64,000 bases of DNA from Embleya scabrispora (GTDB lineage Bacteria; Actinomycetota; Actinomycetes; Streptomycetales; Streptomycetaceae): NCBI RefSeq assembly GCF_002024165.1, contig NZ_MWQN01000004.1, forward strand, positions 1-64,000. The letters are read 5' to 3'. Shown piece after piece: positions 27,826-37,082 of this stretch (its first letter is position 1; the number at the start of each line of letters is the position of its first letter). Both the position numbers and the translations under genes were made by a program. The notes under the pieces were generated by a model. It was not told the origin of the DNA. It saw nothing but the letters and a program-made list of their open reading frames with translations, and did no database searches.

Positions 27826-29367
27826 CTAGTTGCCGTCGATCAAGCGGGTGGCGAGGTTCGGGTCGAAGGTACCGGCCGCGACACCCGGGGCGATGCCGCA
27901 CGGGCCGTCGGAGTCACCCGGCACCTTGATCCACAGCTCGTACTCGGCGCTGCCGGTCCCCGCTCGGGACGGTTTGCCGAGCTTGCTGCCGGCCGGGTTG
28001 CACCACGCGCCGTCGGCGCCGCCGTTGCCGTTGCGACTGGTGTCGATCAGGTACTTGGCGGTTCGAGCCCCACCGTTCGGCAGCGCGGCGCGGACCTTCT
28101 CGGCGTAACCGGCCGAGTCCGCCGTGGACTTGTAGTTCGAGACGTTGACCGCGAATCCGCGCACATTGGCCACTCCGGCCCGGGCCAGCCGCGATGCCAT
28201 GGTGGTGGGCGCGATCCAACCCGCGTTGCCGCCGTCGAGGTACACCTTGGCGTTGGGCGCCTTGGCCTTGAACTGCTCGGTGGCGTAGCGCAACAGGGCG
28301 AAGCGGGCGTCCCGACCCTGCGTCGACATGCAGTCGACGTTGGCAACGGCATCGGGCTCGATCACCACGATCGCCGAGCGATCGCCAACCGCGCCTGCGA
28401 AGTCGGAGATCCAACGGCGGTAGGCGTCCGGACCGGCGGCACCGCCGCCGGACGCGCCGCCGCAGTCCCGGTCCGGGATGTTGTAAGGCACCAGGATGGG
28501 GGTGCTCCGGGTTGCCGAGGCGGCGTCGACGTACGTACGCACCGCCTTGCCGATGTCCCCGCTCCAGGCGCCGAACCAGCGGGCGCCGGCCTGCGTGGCG
28601 ATCGCGGCGCGGATCTTCGTCGCGCGTGGGTCGGACCCGTGCCCTCGTACCCACGCCGCCGCGTTGTTCGTCGGATCGGTGTAGAACCTTTCGCCCGGAC
28701 TCGCCGGGGGGACCTCGGCGGTGGGCGAGGACGTCGTCGTGCCGACCGGTGGGGAGGCGGAGGACGGTCGGGCGACGGGGATACCGGCCGGCTTCGCGCC
28801 GGGACGGGAGGAGGTCGCGGGTCTCACGGGCACGCCGGGGACCTGCGAACCGGTGGGCAGCAGCGACACGTTGTCCAAGGTGGCCTGGAACCCCTTGGCT
28901 CGGCCCCCGAGTTGGAAGGTGACCTGGGTCGCGTCGATGCCGGGTATCGCCAGAAAGGGCAGCGTGTGCCTGCCGGTCTTCTCGGCGAACGTGACGGTTC
29001 GGTCCAAGACCGTCCTGTAGGGCGGGAGATGCGACTGGACGGTGACCCGAACCTTGGCGGACGTGGTCGCCGAGGCGTCGAAGGAGAGCGTGTACATCGC
29101 GAGGTTGGTCAGGTGCAGGCCACCTTGCCCGAGCATCGAATCCCAGGGCGCTCGGGTGTGATCGGGAACCGTGACCCGAGCCCGCCCGTCCACGGTGTCG
29201 GCCGTGGTCGCACCGGTGGTCCACCAATAGGCGGGATCCGGCTCGAAAGCCCCGTTGGTGACGAGCTCCTTGCCACCGACCGCAGGCGTGGCCTGCCCGA
29301 CGCCCGGCAGGCCCACAACACAGGTCATCGCCACCATTGTTGCGAGTGCTGCGCGCCGACCATGCAT
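27826..29367 (-). CDS. Secreted GH6 cellulase with N-terminal CBM4/9-like module
   Basis: 513 residues. Signal peptide 1-26 or so (MHGRRAALATMVAMTCVVGL). A beta-sandwich carbohydrate-binding module follows (about 32-172: ELVTNGAFEPDPAYWWTTGA, FQATLDNVSLLP), then a Pro/Ser/Thr-rich linker (173-235), then the GH6 catalytic domain with VPYNIPDRDCGGASGGGA, the catalytic-acid motif VIEPDAVANVDC, YLIDTSRNGNG, WCNPAGSKLG and LWIKVPGDSDGPCG. GH6 enzymes hydrolyse beta-1,4-glucan with inversion; loops cannot be judged here, so endoglucanase versus cellobiohydrolase is open. An IS5 element abuts its 3' end. I see no CebR-type operator upstream. Confidence 0.93.
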   Translation of the reverse strand: MHGRRAALATMVAMTCVVGLPGVGQATPAVGGKELVTNGAFEPDPAYWWTTGATTADTVDGRARVTVPDHTRAPWDSMLGQGGLHLTNLAMYTLSFDASATTSAKVRVTVQSHLPPYRTVLDRTVTFAEKTGRHTLPFLAIPGIDATQVTFQLGGRAKGFQATLDNVSLLPTGSQVPGVPVRPATSSRPGAKPAGIPVARPSSASPPVGTTTSSPTAEVPPASPGERFYTDPTNNAAAWVRGHGSDPRATKIRAAIATQAGARWFGAWSGDIGKAVRTYVDAASATRSTPILVPYNIPDRDCGGASGGGAAGPDAYRRWISDFAGAVGDRSAIVVIEPDAVANVDCMSTQGRDARFALLRYATEQFKAKAPNAKVYLDGGNAGWIAPTTMASRLARAGVANVRGFAVNVSNYKSTADSAGYAEKVRAALPNGGARTAKYLIDTSRNGNGGADGAWCNPAGSKLGKPSRAGTGSAEYELWIKVPGDSDGPCGIAPGVAAGTFDPNLATRLIDGN

Positions 29368-29787
29368 GTGTCCTCCATGAGCCTGAACGAACGGTTGGCT
29401 TGTCGGTAGGCTAGGGCCGGATCGACGACACCGCTATCCATCGAGCGCGAATCGACGAGACCCGCACGGACACCGCCCTCGCGCGCGAGATGGCCCCACC
29501 CGGCCCCACACGATCTCGGCATGACCGCGCCGAAATGGGCGGCCCCCTCACCCACGAACTGCCGAAGACCACCGAAGCGGTCACCCCGACGGCGAGCACC
29601 CGAAGGCGCGGGCTTTACGCGGTACCTGCACGAGTTCGTGCAGCGACTGGTGGACCGCCAACCACGCCCCTGAGCCCAGGGTCGACCCCGTCGGCCCGCG
29701 CACCGGCGGGACAAGGCCCTTCGCGGAGAGTCCCACATGTGCCACGTGGTTGTCCGTCATCCGGGACGTCAGGCGGATGAAGGCCCG
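29368..29787. other. No recognisable gene
   Basis: The cellulase promoter should lie near 29370-29450. The rest has no convincing frame; a short plus-strand tail GFTRYLHEFVQRLVDRQ before a stop near 29671 may be a gene relic. Confidence 0.35.
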
Positions 29788-30055
29788 CTACTTCCGACGC
29801 TTGACGGGGAAGTCCTTCGGGGTGGTTCCGCGCAGTTCGCGGGTGATGGCGTGGGAAGCCATCAGCAGTCGGTTGCCGATGGCTCGGATGGCCGGTGGGT
29901 CGAGGTCGGCCCACACATACATGCTGACATTCAGCGCGGCGGTGCCGTCACCGGCGAACGCGGGGGCGGACATGGCGCTGATGGGGTACGACTGCTCGTC
30001 CCGCAGGTCGTCGTCGAGGTATTCGATGCCGCCGAGGCGCGCGGCGGGAAACCTC
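29788..30055 (-). pseudogene. C-terminal fragment of an IclR-like regulator
   Basis: About 85 residues: LGGIEYLDDDLRDEQSYPIS, AMSAPAFAGDGTAALNVSMY and IRAIGNRLLMASHAITRELR, ending PKDFPVKRRK. The pattern of a final beta-strand pair followed by a long helix matches the effector domain of IclR-type or related regulators. The helix-turn-helix is missing; a transposase relic lies directly upstream. Confidence 0.5.
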
Positions 30056-30059
30056 CTTC

Positions 30060-30716
30060 GGGGTGTCCCCGTCGTCCTCGGGTTCCGTGGGGAACGGGCC
30101 GGGCGGCTCCCGACCGGGTGGTCGACGACGACGCCGCGTTCGTCCTCGGCGAGGGCGGTGTAGCCGAACTGGGTGGGATGCCGTGGGATGCCGTGGGTTG
30201 CCCTTGCGGTCGGGCGGGCGTCGGGTCGGCGAGCGAGATCAACCGGTTCGGGATGGTCCGGTTGCCCGCGAGCCGCCGGGCGGTCTGTTCCAGCGGCGCC
30301 GAGCATCCGCCACGGTCTCTGCGAGCTCGCCGATCAGGTGCGCCGGCCGTCCCGTGAAGCGAACGCGCGGCGCGTGGTGGGCGTTGCGCTCGACGGCGGC
30401 CACGTCTCGCAGGGTGGCCCGGGCGATCGTGGCCACTCACCGGTGAGCCGATCGATCTCGCCCAGGGTCCGGCCGGTGCGCCGTCGTAGCGTGCGGGAGA
30501 TCTGCCTCAACCGGCGTTCTGCGGATCGAGGCCGCAGTCGCGGACCCGGGTGCGGCTCGCGGCGCCCTCGGCCTTGATCCGCCGAACGAGTCGGCCGGGT
30601 CGGCCGAGGTTGCGGACGCCGTGGGCCGATAGGTCGGCGTCTGTGGGGTGGTCGATGTCGGCCTCGATCACGGAATGAGGGCCTTCCGGATTCGGTAGGA
30701 TTGTAAATTCCCACAC
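30060..30716 (-). pseudogene. ISNCY-type transposase remnant, several frameshifts
   Basis: In changing frames the minus strand reads VIEADIDHPTDADLSAHGVR, AERRLRQISRTLRRRTGRTL with LGEIDRLTGEW, TIARATLRDVAAVERNAHHA, EQTARRLAGNRTIPNRLISL and HPTQFGYTALAEDERGVVVD. The order matches the middle of ISNCY-like transposases of streptomycetes (DADIAGPTD, RRRSG, PISDRLVSLADPDARPI, EFGY). Both ends are missing. Confidence 0.65.
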
Positions 30717-30754
30717 GGCGACCGGAAGGCCCTGTTGCCCGTTCGGGGGCGGTA

Positions 30755-31162
30755 TCAGGCCTTGGCCTTGACTGCGCTTTCACTCCAAGCCATGGGGCCA
30801 CAGTCCGACCGGTCGGAAAGCCACCGGCATGCCCGGAACTGGACGGTCGCACCCTCGGGGATTTCGCTGCGGCCGATGGCGACCATGGTGTTGGCACCGC
30901 CCCAGTGGACCATCGTGGTGGTTTTGGAGTTGTTGACTCGATACTGGACGGCCACCCCCCAGCCGTCGGCGGCCAGGTCGTGGATGTAGAACACGTCACC
31001 GTTGTGCTGGAAATAGACCTTCGCGGCCTTGGCACCGGTGTAGGAGTTGTAGCCGTAGTCCGTGGCATTCGTGCCGGCGTTCGCGACACCGGCAGTGGCG
31101 ACCATGCCGACCGACATCGCCACGGCACCGAGACCGACCGTCAGTTTGCGCGCGTGCTTCAT
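30755..31162 (-). CDS. Small secreted protein, 135 aa
   Basis: A clear signal peptide (MKHARKLTVGLGAVAMSVGM, cleavage after VANA near residue 29) is followed by about 105 residues rich in aromatic and beta-forming residues: VYFQHNGDVFYIHDLAADGW, VAVQYRVNNSKTTTMVHWGG and a two-cysteine end FRACRWLSDRSDCGPMAWSE. It looks like a compact extracellular beta-domain with one disulfide. I do not know its function; similar small secreted proteins of streptomycetes are often inhibitors or spore-associated (family impression only). AGGACGGG precedes the ATG. Confidence 0.75.
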   Translation of the reverse strand: MKHARKLTVGLGAVAMSVGMVATAGVANAGTNATDYGYNSYTGAKAAKVYFQHNGDVFYIHDLAADGWGVAVQYRVNNSKTTTMVHWGGANTMVAIGRSEIPEGATVQFRACRWLSDRSDCGPMAWSESAVKAKA

Positions 31163-32470
31163 CGTGCCCGTCCTCTACGTACTTGGGAACGGCCCCGACA
31201 ACAGCGAGCCGTCGTGGCGATATTCGCAGCCTACGAACAACGGGACTATCCGGTGGGTTGCCGGTGAACCGCGCCATCGGGATAGCGCCGGCTCCGAGTG
31301 TGCATTTCCTGACAGCCGACTCACCACGTGTAGATCTCGAGATCAGAGCGGGTGCGGTCGGGAGAACGCGATCGCGTCGATCACCTGCCGGTGATCACGC
31401 CACCGCCCACCCCGCCGAGGCGTCCGGCCCGACGGCGACGTTCCTCGGCAACCGGCCCTCGCAACAGGCGCACGCTCGGACGCGGACCACACGTCATCCA
31501 GGGTCCCCGGCCGACGGTTGCTCGTCCGCGTCGATGTCGTCGTCGCGGTCCAGGTCGTCCTCGGGATCGGACCACCGACCGAAAGGCCCGATGCCGCCCG
31601 GGCCCGTGCCGGGCACGCCCGGCCCCTTCGTACGGTGGGGGTACAACGGGATCACACCCGGTTCCTTTCGTCGAGTACCTGCCGCCGGCTGCCGCGCCGT
31701 CAGCTCGTCGTCGGCGCCCCTGCCGTACGCCGGCCTCGGCGACCGCCCGGTACGGCGACCCGCACATCGGCCCAATGACAGCCCCGGCGCAGGAGTTTCC
31801 TTCGTGGGGCCACCCGGGCGAGCCGTCTCGGCACGTGCCATTGTCCGGCGGCCGCTGGTACGCGGACTCAACCCGGCACCCGGCAACCCACCGCGCGAGG
31901 ACCGCGTCCCGGCCGGGCTTGTGGTCGCGGCCCTGTGGAGCACCCGCAGCATGCTGACGTCGCCGCACCCGGCGCCGAAACCGACGCGGCCGCCGCCGGG
32001 TGGACGCCGTAGCCGCATGTGTTCCGGGCATGCGATCGACGCGGCCGAGGACGAATGCGGGCTCGAAGTCCTATGCGTATGGTCGACGGCCGCGCTGCCG
32101 GGCGGCTTCGACACCGTATGTTCACGGCGGTTGGCTGCATCCGCTCGATCCTTCGAACGCACCAGGAAACGAGCCAAGACGAGCCCGTCGGAACCGATCG
32201 TGAGCGAACCTTGCAGAGCTTCCCGGTCACTACCCGGCAACCACCAGTCGTCGACCGTGATCCGGACGGACTCCCGGGGCGGCGAATCGGAGAGCCCGCC
32301 GAAACAGGTCTGAACGCATCTTGTGTGCGGTCGTCGATCGGGCGCGGGTAGCACGTGCGCGCGACGATGGTCATATCGACACCGCTCGACTGTGTGGCGG
32401 CGCGCCGTCGCCGGCAGGGGTGCCTACCGCCGAGGAGTTCGAGGGCACGGCGAGGACAGTGGTGGGCACC
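31163..32470. other. No confident gene; possible relics
   Basis: Long frames exist on both strands, as expected at this GC content, but none is convincing. One minus-strand stretch near 32170-32290 reads VRITVDDWWLPGSDREALQG and GSLTIGSDGLVLARFLV, which looks like real protein but has no clear gene around it. Confidence 0.35.
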
Positions 32471-32503
32471 CACGAATGTTGACGGCGCATACTTCTCACC
32501 GCA

Positions 32504-32520
32504 GTGTATGCAGTGCATAC
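32504..32520. promoter_or_regulatory. Shared TetR-type operator, copy A
   Basis: TGTATGCAGTGCATACA is a perfect inverted repeat with 8-bp arms and one central base. The same design, ATGTRWGCA-N-TGCWYACAT, recurs at 36112 and at 40525 and 40555. A TTGACG box lies at 32478-32483. The gene served would be the quinone oxidoreductase starting 163 bp downstream. Confidence 0.65.
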
Positions 32521-32682
32521 ATTGGGCTTGCGGTGATCCTCCTCGGGGTGTGGGTTGCCGGTGATCGCGGTGACGGCCCCGCGGTCCGTGCGGTCGGCGC
32601 GTGCATCTTTCGCCGCGGGCTTGCCGCCGTGTTTGCGTCGGCACTGCACGAGCCCTTCGGTCGGCCGTGGGATGGGAGAGCA

Positions 32683-33642
32683 ATGAAAGCTGTAGCGATC
32701 ACGCAACCGGGTGGCCCCGAGGTCCTGGAGTGGATCGACGTCGAGGATCCGCGGCCCGCGCCCGGCGAGGTCGTCGTCGATGTGAGCGCCAGTGCCCTGA
32801 ATCGGGCCGACGTCATGCAGCGCTGGGGGTTGTACCCGCTGGCGCCGGGCACGTCCCCGTACCCGGGGCTGGAGATCTCGGGTCGGATCAGCGCCGTCGG
32901 TGGGGGTGTGACCGGCCGGCGGGTGGGTGACGAGGTGTGCGCGTTGCTGACCGGGGGTGGCTATGCCCAGAAGGTGGCCGTGCCGGCGGGGCAACTGCTG
33001 ACGGTTCCTCGGGGGGTCGGCCTGGTCGAGGCGGCGGCCCTGCCCGAGGCCGCGGCCACGGTGTGGTCCAACCTCGTCATGACCGCGGGACTCACGGCGG
33101 GCGAGACACTGCTCGTACACGGCGGCGGCGGGGGTATCGGCACTTTCGCGATCCAGGTCGCCAAGGCGCTGGGGGCACGTGTGGTCACCACCGTGGGCGG
33201 CCCCGAGAAGGCCGCCCAGGCGCGGGAGTTGGGGGCCGACGTGACGATCGACTACCGCACGGAGGACTTCGCCGAGCAGGGCCCGTACGACGTGATCCTC
33301 GACGTGGTCGGCGGCGGCTACCTCGAACGCAACGTGCGTTCCCTCGCCGCGGACGGACGACTGGTCGTCATCGGCCTGCAGGACGGCCTGGAGGGCTCGT
33401 TGAACCTGGCGGATTTGGTGTTCAAGCGGTTGTCGGTGCACGGTACGACGCTGCGCACGCGTTCCGCCGTCCAGAAGGCGGCCATTGTCGCGGACGTGCA
33501 GCGTCACGTCTGGCCGATGATCGAGAGCGGGGCCGTTCGGCTGGTCGTGGACCGGACACTGCCGATGTCCCAGGCTGCCGAGGCGCACCGGGTGATGGAG
33601 TCCGGCGGGCACACCGGCAAGATCGTGCTCGTGAACGACTGA
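32683..33642 (+). CDS. NAD(P)H:quinone oxidoreductase, PIG3/zinc-binding-dehydrogenase type
   Basis: 319 residues. The GroES-like half begins MKAVAITQPGGPEVLEWIDV with the family motif ALNRADVMQRWGLYPLAPGT. The Rossmann half has LLVHGGGGGIGTFAIQVAKA and VVTTVGGPEKAAQARELGAD, followed by YDVILDVVGGGYLERNVRSL. It lacks zinc ligands. Reaction by family: NADPH-dependent one-electron or enone reduction of quinones. GGGAGAG precedes the ATG by a good distance; the frame is open further upstream, but those codons are leader sequence with the operator. A palindrome shared with two other promoters suggests common control. Confidence 0.9.
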   Translation: MKAVAITQPGGPEVLEWIDVEDPRPAPGEVVVDVSASALNRADVMQRWGLYPLAPGTSPYPGLEISGRISAVGGGVTGRRVGDEVCALLTGGGYAQKVAVPAGQLLTVPRGVGLVEAAALPEAAATVWSNLVMTAGLTAGETLLVHGGGGGIGTFAIQVAKALGARVVTTVGGPEKAAQARELGADVTIDYRTEDFAEQGPYDVILDVVGGGYLERNVRSLAADGRLVVIGLQDGLEGSLNLADLVFKRLSVHGTTLRTRSAVQKAAIVADVQRHVWPMIESGAVRLVVDRTLPMSQAAEAHRVMESGGHTGKIVLVND

Positions 33643-33649
33643 CACGACC

Positions 33650-34745
33650 GTGCCGCGCCGCGCACCGGCCTATGGTGCCATCGGCCCGGCTCTGCGGTGG
33701 GGCGGCCGTCCCGCTCCGCCGCGTCGGCTTTCGGGGCTGCCGGGCGGCGTTGTCGCAGGATCGCGGCGAGCATCGTGACGACGATTCCGGCGAGCGCCCA
33801 GGAGGAGAGCACCAGCAGGGCCGAGGTCATGGCGTTGCCGTGGAAGTAGGCGATCGAACGGGCCGCCCAGGTACCTGCGCCGGGAGGAAGGGCCGGGCCG
33901 ATCGCCTGCCGGAACGGCGGCAGCACCGGTTGGGGAAACGCGCCGCCCGCGCTCGGGTTGCCCGCACGAGCAGGATGGCCAGGCCGATGATGCCGAAGAG
34001 CCCTTGGGGGGCGAGGGTGGCGGACCCCACCGCGAAGTGATCAAGGCGCCGAGCCACCACAGTGACACCAAAACGCTGCCCGGCAGGGTCCCCAGGATCG
34101 GTCCGACGATGACCGCGCCGCCGAGTCCGCCGGCGATCGCGACGAGCGTCATGGTGCCCAGCCGTGTCGCTGCCCGGATGGGGTTGGCGGGGCGGGCGCC
34201 GGCGCTGATCGCCAGGGTCGACGCGCACCGGTAGGCCCCGACGCACCAGCCGATGACGAGGTGGAAGGCCGGCAAGGCATTGAAGTCGTGCGGGGATGCC
34301 GGGGCCACGTCGACCGTGTGGACGGTGCGGCCCTGCGTGCGGCCCTGCGTGCGGTCCAGAGTTGCGGTCGGCGTGTCCAGGGCGATGGCGAGTGCTTTGC
34401 CGCCGCCGGCGGCGACCAGCAGGGTGTCGGTCGTGCCAATCGGGTTCGCCACGAGTGCGCCGTCGATGTCCCGGTTCGTGATCTGCCGCCGTGCGGTTGC
34501 TTCGTCGGCCACCGTGCGGGTCCAACGGCGAGCCCGGCAGCGCGTCGAGGCGTGCCACGGTCTGCTCCGCCACGGCCTGCGGCGCCACCACCGCGAACGG
34601 CACGTCCTTGAGCCTTGGGTCGTGCAGCGCCCCACGTAGGAGGCGATGAACAACATCCGGAGGGTGATCACGCCGGTCACCAGCGCGGTGGGCCCGCGGC
34701 GTGATGGCGTTTTTCGCCTCGGCCGACACGCTCTGCGGCATTCCC
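33650..34745 (-). pseudogene. YhgE/Pip-type (DUF3533) membrane protein, several frameshifts
   Basis: Reading across frames from 34745: an N-terminal helix VTGVITLRMLFIASYVGALH, extracellular LKDVPFAVVAPQAVAEQTVA, ITNRDIDGALVANPIGTTDT and TLLVAAGGGKALAIALDT, then helices FHLVIGWCVGAYRCASTLAI, MTLVAIAGGLGGAVIVGPIL, LAPQGLFGIIGLAILLV, AIGPALPPGAGTWAARSIAY and a last helix LVLSSWALAGIVVTMLAAIL. This is the layout of the DUF3533/YhgE family of about 350 residues. At least four shifts break it. It is convergent with the quinone oxidoreductase. Confidence 0.75.
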
Positions 34746-34983
34746 CCACGGTCCGGCCCGGTGCTCCGCTTCGCAGGCCGGGAGAGCCGAACGCGGTAGG
34801 CCGCAACGCGCCGCGGGACGGTCGGCGGCGCGAAATCCGTTTGCGCCGGGTTGCACTGCCCGGGCCGCGTACCAGGATGGGTCGAGGGGCCTCGTCCCGC
34901 GCCGCCGGCCGACCCGACCCGGTCGGCCGGCAGCGCGGGGACGCACTGTCCAGGGCGCGCATGTGTCCGTGATTGGAGCCGCC

Positions 34984-35958
34984 ATGACCCCGCTTCCCCC
35001 GCCCGTCACGCCCTATCTGGAACCCGCGGCACAGGAGTTGTGCGACGCCACCGATCCGCATCCGCGGATCTACGAGGTGCCGCCCGAGAAGGGCCGCGAC
35101 ATCCTGCTGAGCCTCCAGAGCGACCCGAGTGTGCCCCGCCCGGACGTCGACGAGGAGTGGGTCGATGTGGATGCCGGCGAGTGGGGCACCGTCCGCACCC
35201 GCATCATCCGACCCGAGGGAGCCACCGGTTTGCTGCCGGTCGTCTTCTACATCCACGGCGCCGGCTGGGTCTTCGGCGACGACAAAACCCACGACCGCCT
35301 CTTCCGCGAACTCGCCGTCGGCGCGGGCGCTGCGGGAGTCTTCCCGGTCTACGACCGGGCGCCCGAGGCGAAGTACCCCACGCAGGTCGAGCAGAACTAC
35401 GCCGTGGGTCAGTGGGTTATGGAGCACGGTGCGGAGCACGGCCTGGACACCGCGCGCATTGCCGTCACCGGCGAGTCGGTCGGCGGCTGCATGTCCGCGG
35501 TGTTCGCGCTGATGAACAAGGAACGCGGCGGCATCGACCTCAAGGCTCAGGTGCTGCTTTACCCGGTGGCCGACGCGGACTTCGACACGCCGTCCTACCT
35601 GCAGTTCGCCGAGGGTTACTACCTGACGCGCGACGGCATGAAGTGGTTTTGGGACGCGTACACCACCGACCCCGCCCAGCGCGCCGAGCACCACGCCTCC
35701 CCGCTCCAGGCGAGCCTGGATCAGCTGAAGGGCCTCCCGACCACTCTGGTCATCACCGACGAGGCCGACGTGCTGCGCGACGAAGGCGAGCAGTACGCCA
35801 ACAAACTGCGCGAGGCCGGCGTGGATGTCACCAGCGTCCGCGTGGCCGGCATGGTCCACGACTTCCTGCTCCTGGACAGCCTGCGCGACACCCGCGCGGC
35901 GAACGTCGCCCGCGCGCTCGCCGTCGACGCCCTGCGTACGGCACTGCACGGCAACTGA
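34984..35958 (+). CDS. Alpha/beta hydrolase, acetyl esterase/lipase (HSL) type
   Basis: 324 residues. The oxyanion motif is FYIHGAGWVFGDDKTHDRLF (HGAG in place of HGGG). The nucleophile serine is in IAVTGESVGGCMSAVFALMN, the acid is in TLVITDEADVLRDEGEQYAN and the histidine in AGMVHDFLLL, so the catalytic triad is complete. It probably hydrolyses a small ester in the cytoplasm. TGGAG seven bases before ATG 34984 decides the start over the GTG at 34963. A strong hairpin follows the stop, separating it from the decarboxylase gene. Confidence 0.9.
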   Translation: MTPLPPPVTPYLEPAAQELCDATDPHPRIYEVPPEKGRDILLSLQSDPSVPRPDVDEEWVDVDAGEWGTVRTRIIRPEGATGLLPVVFYIHGAGWVFGDDKTHDRLFRELAVGAGAAGVFPVYDRAPEAKYPTQVEQNYAVGQWVMEHGAEHGLDTARIAVTGESVGGCMSAVFALMNKERGGIDLKAQVLLYPVADADFDTPSYLQFAEGYYLTRDGMKWFWDAYTTDPAQRAEHHASPLQASLDQLKGLPTTLVITDEADVLRDEGEQYANKLREAGVDVTSVRVAGMVHDFLLLDSLRDTRAANVARALAVDALRTALHGN

Positions 35959-35993
35959 CAACGACGCCGGATACCCCCTCCCCACCGACCAGG

Positions 35994-36030
35994 CCGGGCC
36001 CCGGCGCCAACGTGGCGCAGGCGGGCCCGG
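35994..36030 (+). terminator. Intrinsic terminator-like hairpin after the hydrolase gene
   Basis: CCGGGCCC (35994-36001) pairs with GGGCCCGG (36023-36030), and the loop itself holds a second stem GGCGCC/GGCGC. There is no long T tract, which is common in streptomycete terminators. Confidence 0.65.
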
Positions 36031-36078
36031 CTTCGTCGTGCCGGGGGCACCGTCGGCGTTCCTGCGCCCAGCTCATTG

Positions 36079-36107
36079 TTGACGGTGCTTACATCCCTGG
36101 TTAGCCT
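36079..36107 (+). promoter_or_regulatory. Promoter of the decarboxylase-aldehyde dehydrogenase operon
   Basis: TTGACG (36079-36084), a 17-bp spacer, then TAGCCT (36102-36107) form a good housekeeping-type promoter. The spacer contains GTGCTTACAT, a half-site of the operator that follows directly downstream. Confidence 0.6.
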
Positions 36108-36111
36108 GCTT

Positions 36112-36130
36112 ATGTATGCACCGCTCACAT
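36112..36130. promoter_or_regulatory. Shared TetR-type operator, copy B
   Basis: ATGTATGCACCGCTCACAT is an imperfect inverted repeat whose half-sites, ATGTATGCA and ATGTGAGCG, match those at 32504 and 40525. It lies between the promoter and the ribosome-binding site GAGGAG, a typical repressor position. Confidence 0.65.
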
Positions 36131-36145
36131 GTAGAGGAGTAGCCG

Positions 36146-37063
36146 ATGTCATCGCCCCAGCAGGACACCGTCGAGGTCGACTTGGGCGGCCGGGCCGTCA
36201 CCGTCCCCAAGGGCGGTCTGTACGACCGGTATCGGATGGACACCGACCTCGACGCGGTCGCCCGCGACTCCCGCGTCAGCGGCGTCGACTTCTTCCGGCG
36301 CCTGCCCAAGACCCGAGTCGACTCGCCGATCGGCAGCACGCTCACCCCGAACTTCTACTACCGCGTCTCGACGGCCCGGCTGACGATGCCGGCCCGCTCC
36401 CGCGCGATCCGCAGGCGCCTGCCCTCCGAGCTCGCGCCGCTGGAGGTCGCGCCGGGATTCGGGCTGGTCTCGCTCATGTTCTTCCGCTACGACGTGTGCG
36501 ACATCGACTTCTACACCGAGGCCGCGGTCGGCATCGCCGTCAGGCCGGCCCGGCACCGCCGCCTCGGACTGGTCGACCTCGCCGCCGCGCTCAAGAACGA
36601 GCACCTCGACTCGTACGTGTTGTCGTTGCCGGTGAGCACCGAGATCGCGCAGGTCCGCGGGCACGACGGCTACGGCTTCCCCAAGTGGGTGACCGGGCTC
36701 GACGTCGACATCGACGCCGACCGGACCACCGCGCGCGTCGCCAACGACGCGGGCGGGACGGACGTTTCCCTCGCGGTGTCCACCCCCGCCCAGACCGCGT
36801 ATCCGAGCGGCGAGCGCGTCTCGGCCCTGACCTCGTACACGTCGATCGACGGCGCATGGCACTCGACGTTCAGCCAGACCAACGTGCTGTCCGCGGGCAC
36901 CAAGCGCCGACCCCGCGAACTCGTCCTCGAGATCGGCGAGGGCCGCATGGCCGACGACCTACGCTCCCTCGACCCGACCAGGACCGTGCGCCTCGACGTC
37001 ATGACCGAAGGGCAACTCGCCCTGCACATGCCGGTCCCCGTCTCCGTCCCCACCCGGCACTAG
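36146..37063 (+). CDS. Acetoacetate decarboxylase-like protein
   Basis: 305 residues, cytoplasmic. It carries GHDGYGFPKWVTGLDVDIDA; in acetoacetate decarboxylases the lysine of this G-(Y/F)-P-K pattern forms the Schiff base with a keto acid. Other family features are LMFFRYDVCDIDFYTEAAVG and the strand-rich middle. It may decarboxylate or dehydrate a beta-keto acid; the family also contains aldolases and dehydratases, so the reaction is uncertain. It is followed 19 bp later by an aldehyde dehydrogenase, with which it forms an operon under the promoter and operator at 36.1 kb. GAGGAG precedes the ATG. Confidence 0.85.
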   Translation: MSSPQQDTVEVDLGGRAVTVPKGGLYDRYRMDTDLDAVARDSRVSGVDFFRRLPKTRVDSPIGSTLTPNFYYRVSTARLTMPARSRAIRRRLPSELAPLEVAPGFGLVSLMFFRYDVCDIDFYTEAAVGIAVRPARHRRLGLVDLAAALKNEHLDSYVLSLPVSTEIAQVRGHDGYGFPKWVTGLDVDIDADRTTARVANDAGGTDVSLAVSTPAQTAYPSGERVSALTSYTSIDGAWHSTFSQTNVLSAGTKRRPRELVLEIGEGRMADDLRSLDPTRTVRLDVMTEGQLALHMPVPVSVPTRH

Positions 37064-37082
37064 GCACCAGGAGCCTCCCCCC

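Noticed and set aside
29398-29470. Possible tRNA gene upstream of the cellulase
   Set aside because: No cloverleaf with a T-loop GTTCxA pattern could be drawn; only ordinary promoter-like sequence is present. I found no tRNA or rRNA anywhere in the window.
4396-30716. CRISPR array
   Set aside because: No set of regularly spaced identical repeats was seen; the repeats present are inverted ends of insertion sequences.
33670-35985. A 771-codon minus-strand frame
   Set aside because: It runs antisense through the alpha/beta hydrolase gene, which has a complete catalytic triad. Only its last part overlaps the YhgE-type relic.
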